From: Blastopirellula marina
GTDB taxonomy: Bacteria > Planctomycetota > Planctomycetia > Pirellulales > Pirellulaceae
NCBI RefSeq assembly: GCF_002967765.1
Contig: NZ_PUHY01000012.1
Coordinates: forward strand, 1,116,001-1,180,000
Direction: 5' to 3'
Length of the DNA: 64,000 bases
Shown: in pieces, positions 55,701-63,376 of the stretch
Numbering within the stretch: position 1 is the first letter of the stretch
Layout: each line of letters opens with the position of its first letter
Notes under the pieces: model-generated
Database searches by the model: none
What the model was told of the DNA's origin: nothing
What the model saw: the letters and a program-made list of their open reading frames with translations, nothing else
Program-made: the position numbers and the translations under genes

Positions 55701-56655
55701 TTCGCGCGGTCAGCAGTCGAAAGGGGAAGGGCAGTGGAGCCTTTCCGTCCCTGCCTACGGGCTGATCGCCTGCAAAGTCGATGTTTACGACGTTGCGATT
55801 TCGGGGGCGAAAGTTTACTTGCCAACCGGCGTCATGCGTTCGATGAAGGAACGGTTGGACGAACTAGCATTCCGTGTGCAAAGCATCCGTTCGATCGCGC
55901 CGATCGCAATTCTTGAGAACAGTGATTTCGAGTTGCCGCTTACCGAAGGGGAGATTCCTGGTTGGCAGACGAGTAGCCAGCCAGGGACGTCCGTTTCGCT
56001 AGACAAACAGAAAATTTACGAGGGGCAGCAGTCGCTACGCTTGAAGAGCAGTGGACCAGTGGTTTGGGCACGGAGTGAAGAGTTCACGGTACCTGATAGT
56101 CGCCGGTTGATGGTGAAAATGCATCTGCTCAGCGAAGGACCTCCTGAGCAGCCAAGCTTACGGATTGTGTACGACGGATACGTCGGAAACCAGAACGTTT
56201 ATCTGCATGTATCGGTCGGTGCCGACACAGACTACCCGTTGCAACCTTCTTGGAGTGAGTTTGCCTACCCGATGGTTAACTTGCCGCCAGATCTAGAGAA
56301 TGTCAAAGTCGGGTTCGACATGATGGGCGCCGGTAATGTTTTGGTCGATCGTATCGAGATCTATGATCTGGCGTTCCGTGAAGAAGAGATCAAAGAACTG
56401 AACAAATTGGTGACGCTTACTTATTCTAAGTATCAACGGGCGGAAGTTGGCGACTGCTATCGATTGTTAAACAGCCACTGGGTGAAGTTCCTGGAAGGGC
56501 ATGTGCCAATTGCTCCGGCACTCGCTCAGCAACTTCAGGAAAATCGTGCTGCTGGTCTGGCGAAGCGGAATGTTCCGAAAGAAGAGCCAGAGAAGTCAAA
56601 GACATGGCTCGAGACGTTCCGAAGTTACACGCCCCGCTTCCCCCGATTTCAATAG
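52762..56655 (+). CDS. very large secreted glycoside-hydrolase-like protein
   Basis: About 1297 residues from ATG 52762 (52720 is the alternative); the start gives a signal peptide with core CAILCALIAALLAPA. Residues about 35-330 are beta-rich. A (beta/alpha) barrel-like region spans about 465-760 with LEGSNRVIEHLKRVGFNA, LRLIPAMELNAP, HHPSFAGLSINLDSDGYALL and NPNAVLYLNTAG, resembling GHL10/DUF187-type family-10-like hydrolases. Asp and Glu at strand ends could be catalytic. A C-terminal jelly-roll (about 1050-1200, SDFELPLTEGEIPGWQT onwards) looks like a carbohydrate-binding module. It converges with the sulfatase-like gene six bases away, next to the polysaccharide genes, so it may cut or bind an exopolysaccharide. 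Family assignment is tentative. Confidence 0.7.
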   Translation: MDVLLRHVFSFSTQRCAILCALIAALLAPAQLVAQTEAPTEMIRSKLRIAWGGSTEHRWQGSISLTSGKIRLINLLGMEADEARAVQPAQGRIEINHLSPRIYDGFDIQIEAPPTAQLTIQLSANQNEQIAPISIPVNSLMQQPYQAALDDVGSRILVQRNPGDVIRTSLNRDHLVFSPSESLRVGLSAYRTNFPPGTSVQTAIKLKRTRTTYATFEKTIDATVDAQGNINLGDALDIPMPEEEGVYDLTINLTEQRLTSLVFASKPAYQRTLQLVVIDPELRYAPPQTEPRPIASFDPSMVDWWPRLSKLAYYNPWQKSKTSELHNNSTKTIEHLGRKWQQLGVNGWHAYPLPIEAIGSPMVVEVEYPSDLEQSLGISIIEPDAAGMITPIGLDSGVDVTLPQPGEKPGERKHRLVFWPRTSTPMLLLTSRDKNNPATYGRISVLAGLPQMPDLTNAPEDFGPQKAEDRLAIAFWDKPLFAKGFGAPEDLNYASNRSLEDWLTFLEGSNRVIEHLKRVGFNAACISVMSEGGALYPSPHFRSTPKFDKGLFFDDGRDPFKKDVAELLFRQFDRAELRLIPAMELNAPLAKLEDARINSADPNFAALFDHVGRPAIDGQGASSGKGNYYNPLDEEVQQAISDLVLDFVSRYGHHPSFAGLSINLDSDGYALLPGPQWGMDNETLARFAQSLPPDQQQVFANLPNDLNTRRDWVLQKPQWEYWLKWRGERMFQLHARMATILRSANPNAVLYLNTAGCFHGSHAKKRLMPELPRNVSATDVLLEQGIDARRYKAHPNIALLESNFVRPRGNEKRAAWYKNYQAAIEDETSYADEDNRGVLHFHVPDTLHVAGFDQAKPFGREGNFTWLASEFVGSGAAVRKPLVEHLAKEDDLSVFYGGWMLPMGQDEALHEFLTIYKMLPAGNYHRLNVPQSQPLVIRKMTTGTETTLYFVNPTPWDLNATLTVQLPSNGTITPFATSQISRGQQSKGEGQWSLSVPAYGLIACKVDVYDVAISGAKVYLPTGVMRSMKERLDELAFRVQSIRSIAPIAILENSDFELPLTEGEIPGWQTSSQPGTSVSLDKQKIYEGQQSLRLKSSGPVVWARSEEFTVPDSRRLMVKMHLLSEGPPEQPSLRIVYDGYVGNQNVYLHVSVGADTDYPLQPSWSEFAYPMVNLPPDLENVKVGFDMMGAGNVLVDRIEIYDLAFREEEIKELNKLVTLTYSKYQRAEVGDCYRLLNSHWVKFLEGHVPIAPALAQQLQENRAAGLAKRNVPKEEPEKSKTWLETFRSYTPRFPRFQ

Positions 56656-56661
56656 CGAAAT

Positions 56662-57897
56662 TCATTCTACTGGCGTGAGCAACTCTTCCGGAATATTTGG
56701 GCTTGGTTCTTCGGATCGATAAGCCTGTTCAATGGAGATTGCCGTTCTAAGGCCGAGTTCCGCGATGTTCTTACAACGATCGGCGATGTTGTTGATTTCC
56801 CAACGATCATCCGGCTTCACGAACAGCTCGGTGACAATCTGATCAAGTTCGACTTCGTCGAGTGGCGTCTCTTGATCCGGCAAGTGATAGCGGAGGCTCC
56901 AGTGCTTGGTGCGGAAGCAGCGTTGCTCGCCGAGACCTGACAAAACGCAATCACGTGCCTCGTCGAGCTGAACGTGAAGGAGATCAAGATCGTCTTGGCG
57001 ATTCTTCGACAGGCCAAATGCGTGAACAATTGTCGGCAGAATATCACCCAGAGTGGCTAATCCTTGTAAACGCGTGAGTCCTTCTTTTGCTCCGGGCTGC
57101 CGAATGAGTAATGGGACATGCAGCGTGTCGCTGTATAGCCGCAAAGGTGTATCCTCCTCGCGACCAATTTGTCCGTGTAATCCCAGCGGATATCCGCCAG
57201 TCGAAGTCAGCACAACCAGCGGCTGTTCGTCGATAGGAAGTTCTTCAATGGTTGCCAGCAGTTCACCCAACAGCATATCGAGAACTGTGATTTGGCCGGC
57301 GTACGCTTGCGTCATTCCGAGAACGTGGTCGGAATCAAACTCGCGATTTTCTCGCTCGAAGGGAGGATGAACAAGATCGGGCGGGGCGGGGTCGTCTTCG
57401 TCAGCGAAGCTTTCTCGGAAATTGTAGGGAGCGTCCCAAGGACCTTGCATACCGCGGGCATGGGCCCAGATTACCTCTTCTCGAGCGGGCTCTTCCAGCC
57501 AGGCCAAAAGCACGCTTGCAAACCGGGCCAAGTTAGTTGCTTCGGCGCTTTCGGCTGCCATATCGACAACTTCTGGAAGGGTTTCTACCGACGTCAGTCC
57601 GGTCGTTTCGCGTAACTGAGCTAATCGCGGATCGTCGGAAAGCAAATGAATAGGAATATCTGCATCCGCGAGAACACTCACAGGACCGTCTGGGGCATTC
57701 TGGCCAAGTGGATGCGAGCCATCCAGTAAATGCGGATAAAGTGTTAACGCGTCGGGACATTCGCTCAAACATTGTTCGAACAGCACCGACTGACAAGCCC
57801 ATTGATCGAACGCAGGCGTATCGAGCCAAGAGTTCCCGTAACAACCGAGGAAACCGGCTCCCCAACCATCGATTACTAGTACCAGCGCGCGACGCAC
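56662..57897 (-). CDS. sulfatase-fold protein lacking the catalytic Cys/Ser
   Basis: 411 residues; GTG 57897 is chosen because GGAAGG lies seven bases upstream, while the frame stays open to 57966. RRALVLVIDGWGAGFLGCYGN opens like a sulfatase/alkaline phosphatase domain, TPAFDQWACQSVLFEQCL follows, and TSTGGYPLGLHGQIGREEDT plus HVPLLIRQPG match the later core. But the C/S-x-P/A-x-R site is missing; only ECPDA stands there, and the Asp pair is reduced to one. No signal peptide, so probably cytoplasmic. Probably not a working sulfatase; perhaps a phosphotransferase or a binding protein for the polysaccharide cluster it follows. Confidence 0.75.
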   Translation of the reverse strand: MRRALVLVIDGWGAGFLGCYGNSWLDTPAFDQWACQSVLFEQCLSECPDALTLYPHLLDGSHPLGQNAPDGPVSVLADADIPIHLLSDDPRLAQLRETTGLTSVETLPEVVDMAAESAEATNLARFASVLLAWLEEPAREEVIWAHARGMQGPWDAPYNFRESFADEDDPAPPDLVHPPFERENREFDSDHVLGMTQAYAGQITVLDMLLGELLATIEELPIDEQPLVVLTSTGGYPLGLHGQIGREEDTPLRLYSDTLHVPLLIRQPGAKEGLTRLQGLATLGDILPTIVHAFGLSKNRQDDLDLLHVQLDEARDCVLSGLGEQRCFRTKHWSLRYHLPDQETPLDEVELDQIVTELFVKPDDRWEINNIADRCKNIAELGLRTAISIEQAYRSEEPSPNIPEELLTPVE

Positions 57898-57982
57898 GTC
57901 GATCCTTCCCAAAGCGAAACGGAAGCAATACTCGCTCCCGTCTGAAATACGACTACCTTGTCGCAACTATAGAGGGGACGTG

Positions 57983-58774
57983 CTATTTGGAAAAGCCGGG
58001 GCGGTGTGCGTACGGCTTCGCAAGCTCTTGAAAGAACAACTGTGGGAAAATCACGGCGTCTTTCGCGTAGCGTCCCAGAAGTCGCTTCGGATCGGTTCCG
58101 ATACGGAACGCCCACTCTAATCCTGTTCGCTGCATCCAGCGTGGGGCGCGTTTCTTTTCACCTGCAAGGAAATCGATGGTTGCACCCGCACAGATAGCCA
58201 CTTTGGCGGCAACTTGGTGGCGATATCGATGTATCCAGGTTTCTTGCTTTGGAGCTCCGAGGCCAATAATCAACAGATCAGGTTCGACCTCAGCGATACG
58301 CGACAAGATGTTGTTGTTCTCCGCGGTATCGTTCTCAAAACCGAGTGGCGGGCTGTATGTACTGACAACTTGAACGTTTTCATACTGACGATGAATGTTC
58401 ACAGCTGCTCTTTGCGCCACACCAGGAGCGGCACCCAACAGAAATGTTTTCAACGGAGCCTTGTTTTGGGCCCCGGCGAATAACGCTGGAACCAAATCAC
58501 TTCCCGTGACCCGCTCAGGAAGCGGCTTTCCGAGTAGGCGTGAGGCCATCACAACCGGCCAACCATCGGCCAGGACGACATCCGCATCGTGATAAGCTGC
58601 CCGCAAAGGGGCGCTCGATTGCAAAAGGACGGTATGGTCCACATTCGGCGTGACCACATAGCGAGCCGTAGGAGAGCGTTCGTTGGTCAGCCAACCTTGT
58701 AGCATTTCCACTGCTTCGGGCATGCGTAAAGGATCGATCTCGATGCCGAATAGAGGGATTCTCTTGTATTCCAT
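57983..58774 (-). CDS. WecG/TagA/CpsF-family glycosyltransferase
   Basis: 263 residues; ATG 58774 has GAGG eight bases upstream. The GT26 pattern is clear: VVTPNVDHTVLLQ, then DADVVLADGWPVVMASRLLG, LPERVTGSDLVPAL, FLLGAAPGVAQRAA, and LLIIGLGAPKQETWIHRYR. GT26 enzymes add a sugar (ManNAcA in WecG, ManNAc in TagA) to a lipid-linked acceptor on the cytoplasmic side. Starts five bases before the polymerase-like gene's stop in operon order. Donor sugar unknown. Confidence 0.93.
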   Translation of the reverse strand: MEYKRIPLFGIEIDPLRMPEAVEMLQGWLTNERSPTARYVVTPNVDHTVLLQSSAPLRAAYHDADVVLADGWPVVMASRLLGKPLPERVTGSDLVPALFAGAQNKAPLKTFLLGAAPGVAQRAAVNIHRQYENVQVVSTYSPPLGFENDTAENNNILSRIAEVEPDLLIIGLGAPKQETWIHRYRHQVAAKVAICAGATIDFLAGEKKRAPRWMQRTGLEWAFRIGTDPKRLLGRYAKDAVIFPQLFFQELAKPYAHRPGFSK

Positions 58775-58779
58775 TGGAG

Positions 58780-60180
58780 TTAACCTCGTAATGCGGCCTG
58801 GGGTTGCCAAGACCGAGGGGATGGAGTGTTGGAGGTGTTTGAGACGAGCCCGAAGTCGCTCACGAGCGCGGCGTTCATGCCGGCTACCAGAAAGATCAGC
58901 GACTGTTCGTAGGGCATGAATGTGATTTCATGGCCAACCATCTGGCAGAAGGCAATCAACACAGCGCCAACGCCCAAGGTGCCAACATCTTTAGCCCAAG
59001 GAGGCGAATTACTGCGCGCCATACGCCAACCGTTGCGTAGCCATAGGAAGTACATTCCTAGAAATGGGACGAACCCAAGAAGCCCAAGGTCACACAGGAC
59101 ACTCAGGAAAGTATTGTGATGGTCATATTTGCGGATCGACTCGAGAATTAAATCGACATCGCGATCCGCCAGGTAAGGTAGCTTGGCGGTTTTGAATTGA
59201 CTGAACCCATGTCCCAGAATCGGTCGATCAAGAAACATTTCCCAGGAGACATAAGTGAAACTCGCCCGCATGCTCACCGATCGTTTCGTGTCTTCGGCAG
59301 AACCTTCTCGTTTGAGTCCCATGATGGCATCGGACTTTCCCACCACCGCCAACATGGCACATGCCAACATGCCTGTAATCATCACAGTGCGCGCTTTGCC
59401 CTGCATGGTCAGGAACACGCCAGCCAGCAAACACAAGCCTCCGCCCATCCACACGGTACGTGTCTTCGTGAAGAAGATGGCGGCCACGAACATCGGAACC
59501 AGTCCCAGTAACAGCCATCGAAACTTGCTATTCATGCGGTGCCAAAGCAGGCATGGCGCTAACATGCAGCCACAGAGATAAACTCCGTAGCTGATCGACT
59601 GCACCATCGGGCCTCGAGCACGGCCAAAGTGCAAGCCAACCTTGGGGTCTGCGATATAGCGAGGAAAGACGAAACTGTAGAGTCCGAGTCCTTCAAATAT
59701 GCCTGTGATCGCCAGGTAAACGCCGAAAACGGTCATCGCGATGAGAAACCAGTCAAGCTGCTTTTCGTCATATTTGATGTTGCGAGCCACGATATAAATC
59801 GCCAACGGGATTAGGTATCCGTTGATCAAGTGCTGGACTGGTGGCACCGCGTCGGGCGCGATATTGCGGAAGTCATGCGAGAACGTGTTGATGAATAAGA
59901 CGCCGAAGAAAACGGCCATCATCGTATCGAGCGTCATCCAGGGGCGGATCTGAACTTTCCCTAGCTTCCACTGAATGGCGAACGCTGTAACCAGTCCGAC
60001 AATGCCTAAGCGGTCGAGCGAAAGGGTGATACCGCCAACATCGAATTGCAGGAAGTAGACGCCGAAGACCGACGTCACCACTAACTGGGCGACGCATGCC
60101 AGAAGCAAGTTGCCGCGCACTGCCAGAATGGTGCCCCACACCAATCCGACGAGAGCAAAAATGGCAATAAGAATTGGCAT
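58780..60180 (-). CDS. O-antigen ligase/polymerase (Wzy/WaaL-like)
   Basis: 466 residues with about 11 membrane helices. The large periplasmic loop contains SWEMFLDRPILGHGFSQF and YDHHNTFLSVLCDLGLLGF, the conserved Wzy_C signature including the His essential in ligases. This family joins or polymerises lipid-linked polysaccharide outside the inner membrane. It lies between the Wzz-like and WecG-like genes in one operon. Confidence 0.92.
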   Translation of the reverse strand: MPILIAIFALVGLVWGTILAVRGNLLLACVAQLVVTSVFGVYFLQFDVGGITLSLDRLGIVGLVTAFAIQWKLGKVQIRPWMTLDTMMAVFFGVLFINTFSHDFRNIAPDAVPPVQHLINGYLIPLAIYIVARNIKYDEKQLDWFLIAMTVFGVYLAITGIFEGLGLYSFVFPRYIADPKVGLHFGRARGPMVQSISYGVYLCGCMLAPCLLWHRMNSKFRWLLLGLVPMFVAAIFFTKTRTVWMGGGLCLLAGVFLTMQGKARTVMITGMLACAMLAVVGKSDAIMGLKREGSAEDTKRSVSMRASFTYVSWEMFLDRPILGHGFSQFKTAKLPYLADRDVDLILESIRKYDHHNTFLSVLCDLGLLGFVPFLGMYFLWLRNGWRMARSNSPPWAKDVGTLGVGAVLIAFCQMVGHEITFMPYEQSLIFLVAGMNAALVSDFGLVSNTSNTPSPRSWQPQAALRG

Positions 60181-60243
60181 GAGATAAGGGTTCCACCGAA
60201 CGCTCTCAGTGCCAAGTTGAACCTGAAAACTGCGAGCTAGGGG

Positions 60244-61719
60244 CTAATTACGTGAAGGGGGACGGCGCGCCAGGTACGCCAACGCTTGTTTCAAAGATAG
60301 GCCATGTCCTGCGGGAGACGGCTCGGATTGGTTCGGGCTAGGGTCATTGCTGACACCTTTGGCCGACTCTGTCGGTTGTAACGATATTGTCGAGCTGTCA
60401 CCCCACGGTAGGCTGATTAGTAAGAGGCCTACCCCCAAGCCGAGACCTCCAATGAGTCCCATGCCGGCGATCATCTTGCGGGATGGGCCCACGGGATAAT
60501 CACTCACTTCAGGGCGATGTACTTTCGTGATCAGGCTGGTTGTGGTTGCTGCTTCGACCGATGAACGGGCATCGGCCAGGTCGGTTCGAATCGAGGTCAG
60601 CTTCTCACTCTTCTCACGAACTTCCGATACCAGGTTGTTGTAGCTTGCCCGCATTGAGGCCAGCGTCGTCATCCGGCCGGTTACATCGTCGAGCATTACT
60701 TGTAATTGTGTAATGCGACTTTCAAGAACGATGTGCTCGGCCTTTAGTCCACGGATTGCCAAGCTGATTTCTTGGTGCAAGTGATCACGGATCTCTTCCT
60801 CGGCGTGACGAGCTGCGACGACGCCGGGATGGGTTTCAGTACGAATGCCTTGGAGTTGCGCCGATTGCAACTGCGCATCGATTAAGCCCTCCTTCAGGCG
60901 TCGCAAGGCTGGCTGGGAATCGAGTAGTTGATTTGGCGTAGCAACCAATTCATTCGGATTGTCTTGGGCGGCGGTTAGGATCTCAAGCAATCGTTCGGAG
61001 CTTTGCTGCTTTGCCATGGCATCCCGTAGCTCGCTCTTAATCTGTACCATTTGCTCTCGTAAATTACCGTTGCCAGAGCCAACTTCGTTCAAGATGCGAA
61101 GCTCAGCCAAGTCTGTGCCAACTTCTGCTTCCATTTCAGATAGTTGCTGCGTCACGGTTAAAAGGGCAGCATTGGCTTTCGCCTCACGTTGGCTTAGCTC
61201 TTCGACCAGACTAATGGCTTTGTTGTTGCGCATTTCGCCCAGATGTGCTTCAAGTTCCCAGCAGAGAAGGCGACTGAATTCCATGGCGCGATCTGGGGTG
61301 TCTGACTCCGAACTGATGTAGAGCATTTCGGTCGTGCCGAATTCGGTTCCACTGGGAGAATGAACGTTGATTGTTTCACGGGCCTGGGAAATATCGTCCT
61401 TGCTAGGCCAAGTCGAATTCGACCAATGGTTCACTGGAGGACCGAGTTTGGCGAGCGCCGCGCCGACCACTTCCTTCGATCGAGTTAGCTGTAAGACCGT
61501 TTCCTGGGCGTGCTTCATTTCTTCCACGCCGGAGAAGGCTCCCGGTCTGCCAAGACTACTGACGGCTTCATCTCGCAAGACGATTGCTTGCGTTGCTTCC
61601 CACGAACTTGGCTTCATGACCGCATAGCCCAGCGTTGCAATGGCGATGACCACGGTGGGAATCAGCCAACGAAGAGGGTAGTGAATCAATGCGAAAGTAA
61701 CGTCGGCCAGGTTCCACAT
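60244..61719 (-). CDS. Wzz/GumC-type polysaccharide chain-length/export protein
   Basis: 491 residues; ATG 61719 gives the proper cytoplasmic N-terminus MWNLADVTFALIHYPLRW, a first membrane helix at about 18-35 and a second near 413-435. Between them is a Wzz N-domain (PSSWEATQAIVLRDEA) and long coiled coils (about 170-380). The C-terminus, Ser/Pro-rich, has no tyrosine-kinase domain. Proteins of this class set chain length or help export. It is the first gene of the minus-strand operon and is preceded by a leader terminator. Confidence 0.9.
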   Translation of the reverse strand: MWNLADVTFALIHYPLRWLIPTVVIAIATLGYAVMKPSSWEATQAIVLRDEAVSSLGRPGAFSGVEEMKHAQETVLQLTRSKEVVGAALAKLGPPVNHWSNSTWPSKDDISQARETINVHSPSGTEFGTTEMLYISSESDTPDRAMEFSRLLCWELEAHLGEMRNNKAISLVEELSQREAKANAALLTVTQQLSEMEAEVGTDLAELRILNEVGSGNGNLREQMVQIKSELRDAMAKQQSSERLLEILTAAQDNPNELVATPNQLLDSQPALRRLKEGLIDAQLQSAQLQGIRTETHPGVVAARHAEEEIRDHLHQEISLAIRGLKAEHIVLESRITQLQVMLDDVTGRMTTLASMRASYNNLVSEVREKSEKLTSIRTDLADARSSVEAATTTSLITKVHRPEVSDYPVGPSRKMIAGMGLIGGLGLGVGLLLISLPWGDSSTISLQPTESAKGVSNDPSPNQSEPSPAGHGLSLKQALAYLARRPPSRN

Positions 61720-61760
61720 AGCTAAGAACTCGCGAGTGCGTGTGCGTTGTGGCAGAAGAG

Positions 61761-61816
61761 AAAAAACGTGTGGGAAGCAAGACACAGCCAGACGGCTGGA
61801 GGTCCTGCTTCCCACA
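61761..61816 (-). terminator. intrinsic terminator in the leader of the wzz-like gene
   Basis: On the minus strand, TGTGGGAAGCA (61816-61806) pairs with TGCTTCCCACA (61779-61769) over 11 bases with a 26-base loop that has its own short stem. After two bases comes TTTTTT (61766-61761). The terminator is about 42-50 bases before the ATG at 61719, so it lies inside the leader and would stop transcription of the polysaccharide operon unless overridden. A shorter stem-loop with T5 (61974-61996) lies farther upstream in the leader. No known riboswitch is recognised. Confidence 0.7.
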
Positions 61817-62166
61817 ACCCCGATTCGCTGAACCTATTAGGCAAAACCAGTGCCAGGAACGCTGTGTTGACCGTGTGGTGTCGACGTAAGTGACTTGATG
61901 AAAGGAGGTTGCGTCGTTGGTGCTGCCCAGGTCTGGCCATGCAGCGAATGTTGCAATTTCGCCATGTCTGTCGTGAAAAAGCAACGCGAGTTGCTTCAAC
62001 GAAACATCGTTTTGAAAAGTCAAACCGCGTGGACACAAACCAATCAAAGTTCGTTTGCTTTTGACTAACGGTGGGGAATGTTTGAGTGCCTGTGTTTCGC
62101 GGTATGCGCATTGTTGCGCCTACGAAGACGCCAAGCCCCAGCGACCGAATTGCCCTGAAGAATCCC

Positions 62167-63267
62167 ATGCGCGTAGAACTATTTTCCAATGCCGATTCAC
62201 TTGCCCCTTATCGCGAAGCCTGGAATGCGCTCGCTGGGGATGTGCCGTTCCGTCGATATGATTGGTTGATGCTGTGGTGGCATTCCTTTCAAGATACACA
62301 CGAGCTTTATGTTCTCGGCGTATTCAACGGGGACGAGCTGATCGGCCTGGCTCCTTGGTATCGAGAAGCAGGGACCACAGGTGGACGGACCCTGCGTTTT
62401 CTGGGGGATGGAGACGTTTGCACGGATTACTTGGACGTTCTCGCAGCTCCAGAAGAATCAAGCCGTGTGGCAGGGCTACTCGTTGACTGGCTACAGGAAG
62501 CCCTCACCACTTCTAACGCGTGGGATGCGATGGAGTGGGATAACCTCGAAACAGATGCTGCCATGACGGGCGAAGTCGCGAAGAAGCTAAGCCAATGTCA
62601 GGCCATTATCAGCAAGCGAGCCGCATTGAACTGCTGGCGACTTCAGTTGCCGGACACGTGGTACGACTTCGAAATGACGCAGTCGAAATCGCATCGGAAG
62701 CAGATTCGACGGCTTATCAATCGCGTGCTCGATACCGATCGATGTCGTCTCCATGTTTGCGACGATGAAACAACACTTGATTCGGCAATGCCCGTCCTGA
62801 TCGACTTGCACATGCGTCGACGCCAGATGTTAGACCAAGACGGTTGTTTTGCTTGCCAACGATTCGAAACCTTTTTGGCTGAGGCGGGACGCGAGATGAT
62901 GGCGACAGGGCACTGCGAGGTGCTTTGGCTTGAACTTGACGGTACACCCGTCGCTGCTGAGATTCATTTCCCCTCAGAGACGACCATTTATGCCTACCAA
63001 GCCGGTATCGATCCCGAACGGATGTCGGAAGAACCCGGTAGCTTGATGCAGATCGCGATGATTCGCCGAGCGATCGAGCAGGGTAAAGAAGCGGTCGACT
63101 TCATGCGTGGCGACGAGCCTTACAAAGCGCATTGGCGGGCAGAACCTCGCACTTGCGAAACCATTCGAATTGTTCCAAACACCACGTTCGGATTGATTCG
63201 CCACGGGATTTGGACCACCAAAACACAGGTAAAAAACTGGTTCAAAGCCTCGCTGGGAAACATCTAG
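62167..63267 (+). CDS. CelD/FemAB-type GNAT acyltransferase
   Basis: 366 residues from ATG 62167, where MRVELFSNADSLAPYREAWN matches the family opening; the frame extends to GTG 62086. FRRYDWLMLWWHSF is the N-terminal signature. The C-terminal GNAT domain (about 170-330) has SKSHRKQIRRLINRV, ALWLELDGTPVAAEIHF-type strands, and VDFMRGDEPYKAHWR. Members modify or attach groups during polysaccharide or cellulose synthesis. Divergent from the Wzz operon and followed by a polysaccharide deacetylase, so probably part of the same pathway. Confidence 0.88.
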   Translation: MRVELFSNADSLAPYREAWNALAGDVPFRRYDWLMLWWHSFQDTHELYVLGVFNGDELIGLAPWYREAGTTGGRTLRFLGDGDVCTDYLDVLAAPEESSRVAGLLVDWLQEALTTSNAWDAMEWDNLETDAAMTGEVAKKLSQCQAIISKRAALNCWRLQLPDTWYDFEMTQSKSHRKQIRRLINRVLDTDRCRLHVCDDETTLDSAMPVLIDLHMRRRQMLDQDGCFACQRFETFLAEAGREMMATGHCEVLWLELDGTPVAAEIHFPSETTIYAYQAGIDPERMSEEPGSLMQIAMIRRAIEQGKEAVDFMRGDEPYKAHWRAEPRTCETIRIVPNTTFGLIRHGIWTTKTQVKNWFKASLGNI

Positions 63268-63376
63268 CGGGATAGAAGTAACAGGCCTCAAGGCAGCGAA
63301 ATAACTCAAGAAGCGGGTTCCCGGTTCGCCGATCACAGTGCAGCTGAGATGAGCCTTGGCGAGAGAACAAGAGAAC

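Noticed and set aside
61974-61996. Stem-loop AAGCAAC-TCGC-GTTGCTT followed by T's on the minus strand as a second terminator
   Set aside because: The stem is only seven mostly A/T pairs and the T-run overlaps it; kept as a note on the leader rather than a separate feature.
61568-62189. Two minus-strand frames through the wzz leader that could be a leader peptide
   Set aside because: They overlap the wzz-like gene out of frame or lack a ribosome site, and show no run of regulatory codons.
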